From positions 135,980,001-136,044,000 of the forward strand of contig NC_060213.1 of NCBI RefSeq assembly GCF_021130785.1: a stretch of DNA of 64,000 bases. Reading direction: 5' to 3'. The notes beneath the pieces are model-generated. The model worked only from the letters and a program-made list of their open reading frames with translations, had not been told where the DNA came from and searched no databases. The translations under genes and the position numbers were made by a program. The stretch comes from Homalodisca vitripennis. Lineage: Eukaryota > Arthropoda > Insecta > Hemiptera > Cicadellidae. Shown in pieces: positions 53,925 through 64,000 of this stretch. Within the stretch, counting starts at the first letter, position 1. Each line of letters starts with the position of its first letter.

Positions 53925-54882
53925 GTTTTGTTTCCAGTTTAATCACTGTTATTTAAATAAATGTATCATCACGGTAAGGTCTCATTTTCCGGGATATTGA
54001 TACACTTTCAATTACTGTATACAAAGTAACAATTAAATATTGTTAAAATAAAATATTTTGTAGCTGTGAGTAATCCCATTTTAAACTATTTATTTTACTA
54101 TTAATGGTGACAAATTAATCGAAATTACCTAATTATTTTTAAAATGTTGGTTTCAAGTCAAAACTCCTGTTTTCTTGGAAAAAATCATTTAACAAGTATA
54201 AAAAAATCAACAATTTTGAATTGTAATTGTGTAATTGAAAAAAAAAACAGGGTTATTACATGAAATGATTTAGTTATTCACAATGAGATTTACAAACACA
54301 ATTTCATTAAAATCAGATAATTCAAATACAAACTGCTGGATTGCATCATGTTTCAATAAAAAATCAATAAATTCAATGTCATAAATTTAGCAAAAACATT
54401 TTACAGACATGAAGTACATATTATTTTGTAGGTACTATAACATTTTTACACTATGGAAAATGATTTAAGTTATTTAAGAATCCGTGCTCAAATTCAGTCT
54501 GTTCACATTGGCTTAGAGAATCTCTGAACTGACATTCCCACTTAAAACCTAAATTTCATATTTTAGCCATAACAATATTTTCTTTACATGTACATATAAT
54601 AAACCTAAAACAAAATTCAAAACAATGTATGAAAAAAGTTATATTTTATACTACAGCATTAAAAAAAGCAATTGGTCTGCAATTCATGACATACAAAACA
54701 TCATTTTCTGACATTGTTCTAACAATATTACACTTTACTATAATATAAGAATATAAAAATATAACTACACACATAACTGATGATATAAATTAATATATTT
54801 ATGATTAAAACAGTCAAAACTATTAAAAACTAATACAATATAAACATTTTAAATCTTACGGTATAACATTTACAAGTATAGT
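53925..54882. other. Intergenic; no gene seen
   Basis: AT-rich DNA with no recognised feature. Confidence 0.5.
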
Positions 54883-54888
54883 TTTATT
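54883..54888 (-). terminator. Candidate polyadenylation signal of GST-B
   Basis: AATAAA on the minus strand about 155 bases past the GST-B stop. It is chosen by position only. Confidence 0.4.
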
Positions 54889-55041
54889 TGAAATGTCAAA
54901 GTTATCTCTATTATCACCCCAAATACTAAAATTACGTAAACTTATTTTAAAAGTTGTTTTTCAAAACCATACAATTTTAAAAGTTTAATACTTAAAATGT
55001 GTGGTTCTCAAACATTCTAAATTGAAATAGCAGAAAACATT

Positions 55042-55239
55042 TTAATATATTGCAGCAGACGTTAGGGCACTGTGACGATGATGATTCTTAATAAAGTACT
55101 CTTTGATGGAAGGAAGATTGTGTACATTTTTAAATATGGTTGTAAATGGTTGATTCCACTGGGAATGGACAATGTCCTTTCCCAACATCTCATTCAGGAG
55201 GGGGTAGAGCCCATAGAAGAATATGTCAGCCCAAGACAG
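55042..55239 (-). CDS. GST-B coding exon 4 (terminal)
   Basis: Acceptor ttctag|ctgtcttgg. 'LSWADIFFYGLYPLLNEMLG' to 'KNHHRHSALTSAAIY', then stop at 55044-55042. The plus-strand ORFs over this exon are shadows. Confidence 0.93.
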   Translation of the reverse strand: MSWADIFFYGLYPLLNEMLGKDIVHSQWNQPFTTIFKNVHNLPSIKEYFIKNHHRHSALTSAAIY

Positions 55240-58200
55240 CTAGAACAAAACGCAGTTTTAAGAGCTCTTGGATAAACAGCAATAAAACAAGACTCTCACT
55301 GATAATTAATTTATTAATTAATAAAATAGAACTTATATATTCTTATTGACCAATCTGGAGCTGGTTTAAAAATATTATTTACCGCATGCGCCATCTCCTA
55401 ATATAAATGGCAGGACATTTTGTAATTTAAAATTTTAATGTTTATGGAATCTTTTTGTTTGTTTTAGTTAGTTGCTTACTTTCAAGGTCAAACTAAAAAA
55501 TTAATTACAATACATTTTTTATATACTTTGGTAAAAAACCTGATCTTGAGAACATGTAAACACATAAATACATACATTTATACGATTAAGATCATGGTAT
55601 AAGACATACAATATTACTGACTATAAGGATTAGATACTTCCAGATGTGTTACAGATCTCAAATCTGTTACACTATTTCATTTGCAGGTATTTCATCTTGA
55701 AATATCAGATTGAAGTGACGATGATCACTCAACAGTTTTGAGGGTCTTCGTTGTTCACTCAATGCATTGCTCATTGCACTTAATCCTAAGAGGACTTTTG
55801 CGCTTGCTTCCAGAATGAAAGGATTTCAGGATGGATAAGGGTGTAGAGGATGCCTACTGTTGAAAATTCATGAGTAGGGATAACGGACTCTATATCTCAG
55901 TCATGTTACTTTGGAAGAGACTTAAGGGAGACTAGCTTTGTTCCATCTTCCTCCAGTCACAGAGGGTAGATGAAGTACTCTCTTGTGTTTAGCGTTTAAA
56001 ACAATGGGAGCTCTACCCATTCCAACAGTCAGTTACTGTCTTGACACTTGTAAGTATACAGATGGTAACCATAATAATACATAAAAGCATGTAAAAAAAT
56101 GAAACAAAATATTTATAAAAATAAATTTTTTACAACTTATTTACCTTATCAATCAAGAAACTTTTGGCTCCTGCCATGTCACTTAGCTTATTGATGTAGT
56201 AGTAAAAGTTCTTGTAGACAAAATCTCTCAGCCCTTCTTTTACGCCAGGAAGTGGTTCATAATAATACATTGCCAGATCTGAAAGAACATCAGTTTTACA
56301 TTTTATTACAGTAACATCATGAAACTTATGGAAAAGACAAGTGATGTAATAATAATATAGATTATAAAATGATTTTCAGAAGTTCTGATTTGTTAATTAT
56401 AGAACTAGGGGTTCCCCAAGGTTGTGCGCTTCGACCCAATTTGTTTATAGATTTTTTAAATTATTTAGCTCTACTACATGAGTTCTTTAAGCTGATGATG
56501 GTACAGTGGGTTAAGTTGGAAACTTATTCCAATGTTTGTGACTGACCTTAATAAAGATTACAGATATCTAGCGGATATCTTAAGACAGCCCTGTTGAAGG
56601 TCTGATACAGCGAGAATGGATGGAGTGTGGAATTTCTCTCACTAATTACCCTTGAAGGTTTCATAATCAAGGCTATTACTGACCTAGGTAAGCCTTAAGA
56701 TATCACACTCTCTATGTAAAGTCTATGTAATTTACTTGCTGTAATGATTACACCTCTATCCCAAGAGCTTCCTAGTCTGTTGTTGCAAGAAAAGATTGAG
56801 CTGTAACTATCCAATGATAAGAGGGGTCTTCCCAAATCTGACTTTAAAATATCATGCCATCCCAGTGAACTAAATAAAGTGCATCAGTATTTTACACACT
56901 TTATCGCACCTGTGGTACTCATATGGTAAAACTTGTTTCTGTATTGATCACTTTGTAAAATACAAGATTTTATGTTCTCTATTACCAACTTGGAGGTAAT
57001 AAGATCGCCTAAATCAGTTCACAGAGCTATTGGAGGTAGAAACTTGTTTGACCTGAAAGGGTTGCTATTTAACACAAAATGGGAAAAAGTGTACACCTCT
57101 TTGGACTCGGAAGAAGCTTACAAGAACTTCAAAAACATAGTAACAGTTGCCCTAGATACTGCGTGCCCTCTCATATCTGCCCGAAGCAAAAAGAGAAAAC
57201 CAAAACACCTTGCTGATGCAGAAGCACTAATGCTCAAGAATGAATTCCTAGCTTATCTTAACGAGTACGAAACTACAGGAAATCTTGATGACAGAAACAA
57301 AACGATGGATTTGAAAAAACCTATGACCAAAAACTGAAAACTCTAAGAAGCCAAGCTATTGCTAAGAAAATTTCCAGAAAACAAATCTAAAACAATTTGA
57401 GAAACAATTAATACTGTCCGATCAAAAAAAAATAGACACCTCACCTGAATTAAAACTAACCATCGATGGAAGACCTGTTGAGGTTGCATATTTGGTTGCT
57501 GAACATTTCAATAACTACTTCACCAACATAGCAAAAAACACCATTAATCTCAAAAAGAACACTTCAAGAAAACCAGTTGAACTTTTCGTGGGAACTCACA
57601 TTAATGAACTCAGCTCACTAAGACCCACAACTCAAGAGTAATTAAGATCAATTCTAAAGAGCTTTAAATAAATAAACTCAGCTGGAATTGATGACATATC
57701 CACAAAAATACTAAAACTCTGTGCAGAAGAACTTATCCGCCCCCTTACTGACATAGGTATTCAATAAATCTTTCAACAAAGGTCTCGTTCCCTCAGCACT
57801 AAAAATATCAAAAATCTATCCTAAATTTAAGGCTGGGAGCAAAGCAGAATTAAGTAACTACAGACCCATCTCATTACTACCAATAGTTTCAAAACTTTGT
57901 GAAAAAATATTTCTCATCAGGCTATTAGAACATTGTAATGTGAACAACCTGATAAGTAGTTCTCAGCATGGTTTCATCAAAGGCAAGTCTACTATAACAG
58001 CAATGACTGACTTAGTGGAATCAGTGACTGATAGCATAGAAAATGGAAACCTGACTACAGCTGTCTTTCTGGACTTAAGTAAAGCCTTCAACTGTCTGGG
58101 ACATGACTTCATAGAGAAGAAACTAAAAGAATTGAGTGTAACAGCAACAGCCTTGAAATGGTTTGAAAGCTACCTCAAAGACCGAAGTCAAGTAGTTGAA

Positions 58201-61200
58201 CTAAAATCAAATGAAAAAGAACTAACCAAAGCAATCCAATCTCAACCTCAGCCTATACAAAGAGGTGTGCCACAGGGATCTGTGCTGGGCCCAGTGCTGT
58301 TCATTCTCTTTACTAATGACCTTCCAGAATACTTACATGAATCTCTAAAACTTTGATGTATGCTGACGATACAACTTTTACTTGACAACAATACACCATT
58401 GCTGTCAACATGGCATATCAATATTGTGATGGCAATGACTTAATGGTTAACCCCTCTAAAACTAACCAACTAGGGTTTGGGAGAAGAGCAGGAAAAATTA
58501 ACTGTCTACCAGATGTCAACTTGGTTGAACAAACCAAATTCCTCGGAATCATAATTGACTCAAGCTTATCCTGGACTCCTCACATTGACCAGCTCTGTAA
58601 TAGGCTAAACTCAAGCCTATATGCACTCAAGCAGGTTAAAACCATCGGTGACTTGACGACAGCATGTACTGCCTATTTTGCTCTGTTTGAGATACGGTTT
58701 AGCTGTTTGGGGAGGGACATCAAATGCTAATATGATCAGAAATCTGATACTCCAAAAAAAAGCAGTTAGAATTCTTGCAAATCTCCATTCCCGGGAGAGC
58801 TGCAGAGAGGCCTTTGCAACATTAAAGATCTTGACCGTGACAGCTCTCTACATCCAAGAAGTTGTCCTGTACGTTGATAGAGAAAACCTATCAAGACTCG
58901 AAGACCTACACTACTACAATACCCACAACTCAACGATGTATCCACTTCCCACTCATCACTTAGCACAGTACGAGAAAAAAACCATCCTACATAGGAAGAA
59001 AGCTGAGCAACTGTCTGCCAACACAAATAAGAACGAAGAGTGGGAAACAGCTCAAGTTCGAACTCCGAAAACTGCTCTCACGCCAGGCCATCTACACGCT
59101 CGAAGAGTTCTACCAACTGACCAATCATGGACTTTAATGCTCTATGCAAAACGTTACAAGTTACCAATTAATTTAACTGCCTTTTGACACTATCTCTGTA
59201 CTTAATGTATATGAATAAAGAAAATGTTGACTTTGACTTCTCTTAGGACAAGAAGCTTATAAATTACACTTAGTCCTATAAGAACCTTAGCACTGATTCC
59301 GGAGTGACAGGATATTCAGGGTGGGTAAGGTTAGGGGGTAGGGGCCGCCTCCTATCGAGATCCATGAGGAAGAATTAGTGCACTAATCTCAAAGTCATGT
59401 TCCCCCGGAAGAAGGGGATGCCATCTCTGAACCAGTCTCTCCAGTCAAAGCACGCAGGGGTAGCACACTCTTGTTGAGGTTATCAAGAACCTCTGATACT
59501 TAGGGAACAAACTCCAACAGTCATCTCCCGCAGTAGACTAGACCTATCAAATTACCCTTGCACATCAGAATCTCAACATTTGCGGTAAGTGATGTGCCAC
59601 TACTGGACATCCATAAGGTTGCCCAGATTTATGTGACACATTAGTTTTTGCTGTGCCCAGTGTAGGTTCAACTGGAAGGTATAAACCAGCCAAAAGTGAT
59701 CCCTGCTGGGTAAAAATACAAGTTACATGGACCCCAAAATCGTACTTCACAATACCTAATAACATAGTAAGCATGACATGCTTAAATTCAACTAAACAAT
59801 ATAAGGCTCCTTAAATGTAATTTTCTTTTTCCAACACCAGTTTCATTTAGATTCTTCCTAACATGATACAAGCTTATTCGGTATCATGTTAAAAAAAGCT
59901 AAGTCAAAAATTTTGTCTGTATTACGGAACAGTATTCTGTTCCCTATTTTCTTCCCATTAACAGGCATGACATTTTGATTTAAGAAATGCCGGTAAGGAA
60001 TATTGGTGTTTCAGAATTGACCCCAGCAACTCACCTTGTCTCATGTCCTCAATTGTATCAACAATGATGTCTATCTGAAGATTCTCATGACTGTTCTTGC
60101 CCCAGAGTTCATCAGCGCCCCACACACAAGCAAGGTAACGGCAGATGTTCTTGATTCGTACAATTTTCTTGCCGTCCTGCTCCACCAGCACAGGGCTCAT
60201 TCCGAAAGGGGTTACTGAATCATACAACCACAGAGTTTCTTGTAAATATTAAACTTTATTTAAACTCGTCGTCCAGCTATTTAAACATAACATAGATGTG
60301 AATGTGAGATTAGCTCCACTTCACCTTCCGCTTACTGCAGTGTCTGGAATCTGACACTGTCACAGAATTGACTCTTGGAATCTGGAGTCATGTTGGTTTG
60401 AAAAGATCCAATAAAATTGGTGACAAAGAAGCTCAAAATTAACTCTTTACATTGTTTTGGCATCAGAGACACCTAGACTACAACATGTAGTTTAATCTAG
60501 GTGAATGGATATTCGCATTGTATAATCAGGTGCAGAATTGAGAATTATAACACCTATTCACCAAGATTAGACTATATTTTCATATTTTGTTGTGTAGGTG
60601 ATGTCAAAACGATGTAAAGAGTTCATTTTGAGCTTCTTCGTCATTAACTTTTTTCGGATCTCCAAGAGATTCCAAGAGATTCTCCAGATTCTGTGACAGA
60701 CTCAGATTTCAGACGCTGCACTGGAAATAAACTCAATGTTCATATTAAATCAAAACTTCCCACCACAGTTACGTTATAACTTGAGCACTCTGTTTTTTTT
60801 TTGTCTTTGGAATTCAGACTGCACTGACTTAAGGCAACAGATAAGTATAGTAAGAAGAATAAATTAAATCTAAGAATCTAGAGCTGACTGAGGAAATCCT
60901 GGAGTGGAAATCAGTAGGAAAATACCTAGGGATGGTTCTTGATACAAAAACTCACATGGAAAAAATGTTGATGATATTATTAGTATTAATACTGGTTCAC
61001 CCAACAACTAGAGTCACAATTGAGTCAAACTGATATCACTCACCTGCTTTGTGTTTCGTGTTCCATTCTGTTTCAGTACAGAATTCCACTGTGTACGATA
61101 AATTCAGATACTCCATTAAAAGAATGACAGGTTCAACAAGCATTTCTTGATTCTTGAGTGCGATTAACTGGTATTGGAACTGTGTCTCGTTAGATAAGTC

Positions 61201-61203
61201 CAT
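55042..61203 (-). CDS. Divergent sigma-GST-like protein (GST-B), four coding exons, catalytic residues lost
   Basis: Coding exons on the minus strand: 61203-61044, 60214-60035, 56278-56145 and 55239-55042. They give 672 bp, 223 aa. All junctions are canonical and phases (1, 1, 0) equal those of GST-A, so the pair arose by tandem duplication. GST landmarks remain: cis-Pro61 in 'GMSPVLVEQ', 'RYLACVWG' (the RYLG helix in GST-A), 'NLQIDIIVDTIEDMRQ' and the N-capping box 'LSWADIFF'. The N-terminus 'TQFQYQLIALKNQEMLVEP' has no Tyr at the catalytic position when aligned on Glu-Pro (Leu16; the nearest Tyr is 11). The glutathione-contacting Gln-Ser pair is Arg73-Ile74. The tail is long and His-rich ('NHHRHSALTSAAIY'). 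Open frame and intact splicing argue for a functional protein without standard GST activity. The role is unknown; ligand binding or a structural function is speculation. Confidence 0.9.
55240..56144 (-). other. GST-B intron 3
   Basis: Contains the dispersed repeat at 55770-56045; the rest is AT-rich with no other feature. Confidence 0.5.
55770..56045. repeat. Dispersed intronic repeat, copy 1 (partner 59258-59530)
   Basis: Shares ordered blocks with 59258-59530: 'cacttaatcctaagagga' / 'cacttagtcctataagaa'; 'aggatggataagggtgtagagg' / 'agggtgggtaaggttagggg'; 'tctcagtcatgtt' / 'ctcaaagtcatgtt'; 'ctccagtca'; and 'actctcttgt' / 'cactcttgtt'. Both are in the same orientation, in introns 3 and 2 of GST-B. 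Confidence 0.7.
56145..56278 (-). CDS. GST-B coding exon 3
   Basis: Acceptor tttcag|atctggc, donor ataag|gtaaat. 'LAMYYYEPLPGVKEGLRDFV' to 'AGAKSFLIDK'. It is nine bases shorter than GST-A exon 3 but has the same phases. Confidence 0.92.
56395..56510 (+). pseudogene. Reverse transcriptase fragment
   Basis: Reads 'LGVPQGCALRPNLFIDFLN' and, shortly after, 'ADDGT', the RT motif 5 plus catalytic ADD region of a non-LTR element in a very short space. The sequence between them is collapsed. It is distinct from the LINE starting at about 56750. Confidence 0.65.
56750..59228 (+). mobile_element. Non-LTR retrotransposon (jockey-like), 5'-truncated, in GST-B intron 2
   Basis: Antisense to GST-B. The endonuclease is mostly missing. 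A linker, RT and thumb are present in shifted frames. It ends 'aataaagaaaatgttgactttgactt' shortly after the last ORF. No target duplication was identified. Confidence 0.85.
56972..59187 (+). pseudogene. Non-LTR ORF2 remnant with intact RT motifs
   Basis: 56972-57337 is the endonuclease-RT linker ('FNTKWEKVYTSLDSEEAYKN'). RT fingers lie near 57838-57900 ('YRPISLLPIVSKL'). 57940-58356 (138 codons) carries 'QHGFIKGKSTITAMTDLVES', 'AVFLDLSKAFNCL' and 'RGVPQGSVLGPVLFILFTND'. After a one-base shift 'MYADDTTF' supplies the catalytic pair. 58410-58730 carries the thumb ('FLGIIIDSSLSWTPHI'). 58678-59187 is the C-terminal region, ending 'RYKLPINLTAF' before the stop. At least five frame changes. It is the best-preserved RT in the window together with 20448-20720. 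Confidence 0.88.
59258..59530. repeat. Dispersed intronic repeat, copy 2 (partner 55770-56045)
   Basis: Directly follows the LINE 3' end. See copy 1 for shared blocks. It is more G+C-rich than the surrounding intron. Confidence 0.7.
60035..60214 (-). CDS. GST-B coding exon 2
   Basis: Acceptor gattcag|taacccc, donor acaag|gtgagt. 'TPFGMSPVLVEQDGKKIVRI' to 'DTIEDMRQ'. Contains cis-Pro61 and the altered Arg73-Ile74 pair. Confidence 0.93.
60296..60750. repeat. Foldback repeat copy with split arms
   Basis: The left arm 60296-60475 ('gaatgtgagattagctccacttcaccttccgctta', 'gaagctcaaaattaactctttacattgttttggcatca') and right arm 60608-60750 ('gatgtcaaaacgatgtaaagagttcattttgagcttctt', 'aaactcaatgttc') are inverted relatives. 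About 130 bp lies between them. Same family as 53142-53374. Confidence 0.75.
60855..60970 (+). pseudogene. RT thumb fragment of a non-LTR element
   Basis: 'LTEEILEWKSVGKYLGMVLD' followed by 'TKTHMEK' matches the thumb motif (xxKYLGxxLDxKLxW) of jockey-type reverse transcriptases. It is an isolated scrap. Confidence 0.6.
61044..61203 (-). CDS. GST-B coding exon 1
   Basis: 'MDLSNETQFQYQLIALKNQE' to 'TEWNTKHKA' plus one base; donor gcag|gtgagt. The start is the first ATG in the exon, placed like that of GST-A but with a longer leader. Confidence 0.85.
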
Positions 61204-61556
61204 TTTTTAAGATGAATTATATCTAACAAAGAAATTATATAAAAGAGACAATACATGTTGAAAATAGGCAAATAAGAATATAATAATCAGGATGCTTTTG
61301 TTTTCAAAATCACTTTCAGTTATTGAGTGGGAATCACTGATTTTTACACAAATGTTAAGTTAAATGTAGTGGATTTAGTTTTAAATTATTCAACACTGTA
61401 CAATAGTAATCTTTATAAAACATAATTAATTTTTCTGTTAAAAACAGATTCAAATTTTAAATTATTGACGGCCAAATTAATAATTTAATAACTACTGAAG
61501 AGTTAAAGAATATTACACATTTTCATAATACAGAATATTATTTAAAGAATTATAAT

Positions 61557-61857
61557 TTAATAATAATAATAATGAACATGTTCACTCAAAAACTGAAAAA
61601 AATCACGTTGCAAGTTTATGAGGAAATGTGGCACACTGTTACAATGTGTAAAATGTGTTGCAATAGAGTCCAAAACAATGTCTATCTCATTATTAGCATG
61701 TGGAAATAAGGATAGGCTACAATGCTGACCAATTTTGAAAATATTAGCTCTTATTTCGTCTTTGAAATTTTCCAGCACCTGAATAGCATTGAATTCCCTA
61801 CATAGAGACACATTTTTAAAATTATGTGGTGAGTTTTCTTTAATCAGACACCTCTGC
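61557..61857 (-). other. Unrecognised minus-strand ORF, about 100 codons, possible exon
   Basis: An open frame that could follow the acceptor ttaattgcag| at about 61858. It includes 'NNEIDIVLDSIATHF', which faintly resembles the GST 'xxIDxIVDxIxDM' helix in exon 2 of both GST genes. It ends in a run of Tyr from a microsatellite-like 'attattatt' tract, which argues against a conserved terminal exon. No firm family. It could be a decayed third GST copy or chance. Confidence 0.2.
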
Positions 61858-62463
61858 AATTAATTTTGAAAATTACAGAATTTTTAAATCCTTTTAAAAC
61901 ATGCTCTTTATTATAAACTTTAAAATAATAACCAATTTATATTTTTACTCCAAATTAGCCACAAGAGGGGCAGAAAACCAACACATAATAAAGGATGAGG
62001 TGCAAACTTGGAAACCCCACTTAGTAAAATAGTTCAGAAAGATATACAAGTATTTTTAACACTTAAAATATGTTAAATAATAAAATCATACCATTTTTTT
62101 TTTATTCATAGAATTCTAAGTTCTTAGAATTCTGATCAATGTATTCTATTTTAAACACCCTCACTCTATGTCTAGTTGTTTATGTGATTTTCCAATCTCT
62201 CCTAGATAAATTGGATGATGAAACATATTGTGCTTTATTCAGAATAAAAAATATATGGCATAGGACAATATAAATATTAAATAGCAAAAAATAGTGTCAT
62301 TGGCTATGAGACTCCTCCCAAAGGAAGCTAATAGAATTTATAAGATCACCATCAAACATAAAAAATTTTTCTATGTTATGATTAAAATAGGAATACTGTA
62401 TTGTAAGTAATTTCATACTCTCACCCATGGCATGCAGTTTTGGTGGGGGTTTCAATCCCCCCT

Positions 62464-62537
62464 CCTAAAATTTAGGAGGAATATGTCTTTGATACACATA
62501 CCTAAAATTTAGGAGGAATATGTCTTTGATACACATA
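62464..62537. repeat. Perfect 37-bp tandem duplication
   Basis: The unit 'cctaaaatttaggagg...gatacacata' occurs at 62464-62500 and again, without change, at 62501-62537. Each unit starts with a near-palindrome (cctaaaatttagg). Confidence 0.93.
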
Positions 62538-64000
62538 CAAACACTTTATAAACATTTTTTTATTTTACCATTTAAACAATGCAGGCTTGTGGAACACTCC
62601 CCCAAAATATGTTTGCAAAGGACACATAACATTATGCATTGGAAGACACAAACACAATTTTAACAAAATAAACCATAAGAGTTGGGTTTAATCACAGAGC
62701 CAGGAGATCACTCTTCATTCCTTTCGATTCCAAATTAATGTTAATCTCAATTTTTTTCTCAAATGTATACAAATAATTTAATATTAGTAATTAAAATACC
62801 TTCAACGTCACTTTTAAACTTAATTAACCTCCAGTTCTCAAAAAAACTCGTTATTTATTTTGAAACATATCTAGGATAAAGAAAGTTATCACTCCTTAAC
62901 CTAAAAGAAAACATTTCAGAAACAATTAAAACTAATTTATTTAACTCTTACCAAAGAATGTTAAAAACTGCAAATATATTTTAAGAGAAGCAGACAAACA
63001 CACGAGCAAATGATTTAGAATTTCAGTTCTGTTACTGGCTGATAAGATTAATTTTTGCCTCTTCAATAGATGAACTTCCAACCAAACAAACTTGAAATTC
63101 GAAATGATAGCAGTATGTGAACTTTGAAATCACGTCATAACAAGTTCAGTTAGGAAAAGTTCCAATATTTCAGGAAGGAAATGAGTTATCTGGTTGTGGT
63201 ATTTAATCTATTGATATCGCGAAGGCGAATTTACCATCAGTAGCAGACACTCTCTTAGTCATTGTGGCGTACCCATCTATCTACAAACAAACATGATAAC
63301 ATATCTACACTTGGGTACTTAAGCGGAAACGAATTAAAGGAAGTTCTTTTCTAATGTTAATGAGATAATTCAGTACATAATTCAGTCAAACAGAGCGCTC
63401 ATTACATAAATTACAAACGTAAAGTATATAAATAACATAGCGGCCTTTTATAGTTATAGAGAATTAAATTGAGGTTAGTTTTGAAATTAATGATATTGAT
63501 AGTTATTAATAATATAAAGTGACTACTAAAACTAAAGTGCTTTATCAATAAAATAGAAAATAAATATCAATAAATATATTTGGTGCACGCACTATCTTAA
63601 TGTAGTGAGGAATAAGTTTTTACTTCTATGAACAACTTGGTTATATAATAAAATTGTAAATTGTGTTTGTTTTTAAAATAATGGTAGTTAAAAAGGTTTT
63701 ATAAAATATGACACCGTTCTCATCGTACAACGTACAATTTTGTGAATAAACAGTATTTTTATTTATTTTCATTACAATGTGCTGTTGCAACAGTGTTGAT
63801 AAATCCATAGTGAATTGATTGGAATGCGACACAATAGATCGCGTTTATGTTAGGTCGTCCCGTACCTACCTGAATCCGGGAGTTACTGCTTATCAGTAAT
63901 TTCTGAAACAGATAAGCTTCTGTAGCATTCTGTCGATAAATAGAAAATGCATCGTCGGCAAACAGGGTACCATATCCTGACCCAATATTTCTGCACAAGC

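Larger units (their letters stand above)
56279..60034 (-). other. GST-B intron 2 (3.8 kb)
   Basis: Mostly filled by plus-strand non-LTR sequence (56750-59228), an RT scrap (56395-56510) and dispersed repeat copy 2 (59258-59530). 59530-60034 has no recognised feature. Confidence 0.6.
60215..61043 (-). other. GST-B intron 1
   Basis: Holds the interrupted foldback repeat (60296-60750) and an RT scrap (60855-60970). Nothing else recognised. Confidence 0.6.
61204..64000. other. 5' flank of GST-B; no convincing gene
   Basis: AT-rich. 61557-61857 is a minus-strand ORF (entry below). 63641-63998 minus ORFs lack motifs. No promoter motif was recognised. The GST-B 5' UTR may extend here, possibly with an untranslated exon. 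Confidence 0.45.

Noticed and set aside
55072..55349. Plus-strand 67-codon ORFs
   Set aside because: They are shadows over GST-B exon 4, which has a splice site and GST motif on the minus strand.
63759..63998. Minus ORF containing LFADD, resembling an RT catalytic box
   Set aside because: No other RT motif (finger, GVPQG, thumb) lies nearby in any frame, so it is probably chance.

Overview
This is a eukaryotic, AT-rich, intron-bearing and repeat-dominated window, almost certainly from an insect. The sigma-class GST exon structure and the mix of hAT, piggyBac, Tc1/mariner, Tigger, Helitron-like, Ty3/gypsy and CR1/jockey-type elements fit an insect. Hemiptera is my best guess, but that is inference only. 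Most apparent ORFs are decayed transposon fragments or chance frames. Many single-base disagreements fall in homopolymer runs, so part of the breakage may be consensus error rather than biology.

Host genes: (1) a partial ribosomal protein uL14/RpL23 gene on the plus strand (first coding exon 26788-27011, one base short of 75 codons, with a splice donor). I find no continuation in the remaining 37 kb. (2) A tandem pair of sigma-class glutathione S-transferase genes on the minus strand, each with four coding exons and identical intron phases. GST-A (44320-51458, 210 aa) keeps the catalytic Tyr and the GSH-binding Gln-Ser pair. GST-B (55042-61203, 223 aa) is an open and correctly spliced paralog that has lost these residues. 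This divergent pair is the most biologically interesting gene content.

Layout: 1-2.8 kb is an old repeat field (about 180-bp tandem units, an 87-bp triplication and a C15A minisatellite). 2.8-7.4 kb is mostly blank, with a 5S-derived SINE-like piece and a hAT MITE. 7.4-9.4 kb is a ZMYM1-like hAT transposon. 9.6-12.5 kb is a minus-strand non-LTR element carrying a 428-bp tandem duplication and a MITE with a perfect 8-bp target duplication. 14.1-15.8 kb is a second hAT. 17.0-21.3 kb is a CR1-like retrotransposon with a PHD finger in ORF1 and a nested retro-insertion. 22.9-25.1 kb is a gypsy remnant. 26.6-27.0 kb is RpL23.

27.7-29.1 kb is an inverted-repeat element with a second element nested in it. 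30.1-31.1 kb is a piggyBac-type non-autonomous element. 31.4-31.8 kb is a mariner fragment. 32.5-35.0 kb is a Tigger/pogo element. 35.1-35.2 kb is a second C15A minisatellite. 35.4-38.2 kb is a piggyBac with transposase. 39.3-40.1 kb is an internally deleted Tc1/mariner-type element. 40.7-42.2 kb is a Tc1/mariner-type element with inverted arms of about 475 bp.

44.1-61.2 kb is the GST pair, whose introns hold a piggyBac MITE, Helitron-like ends flanked by a 128-bp direct repeat, a hAT MITE copy, a 2.4-kb LINE, foldback repeats and RT scraps. 61.2-64 kb has no convincing gene. The boundaries of decayed elements are approximate except where inverted repeats and target duplications fix them. All positions were read by eye.
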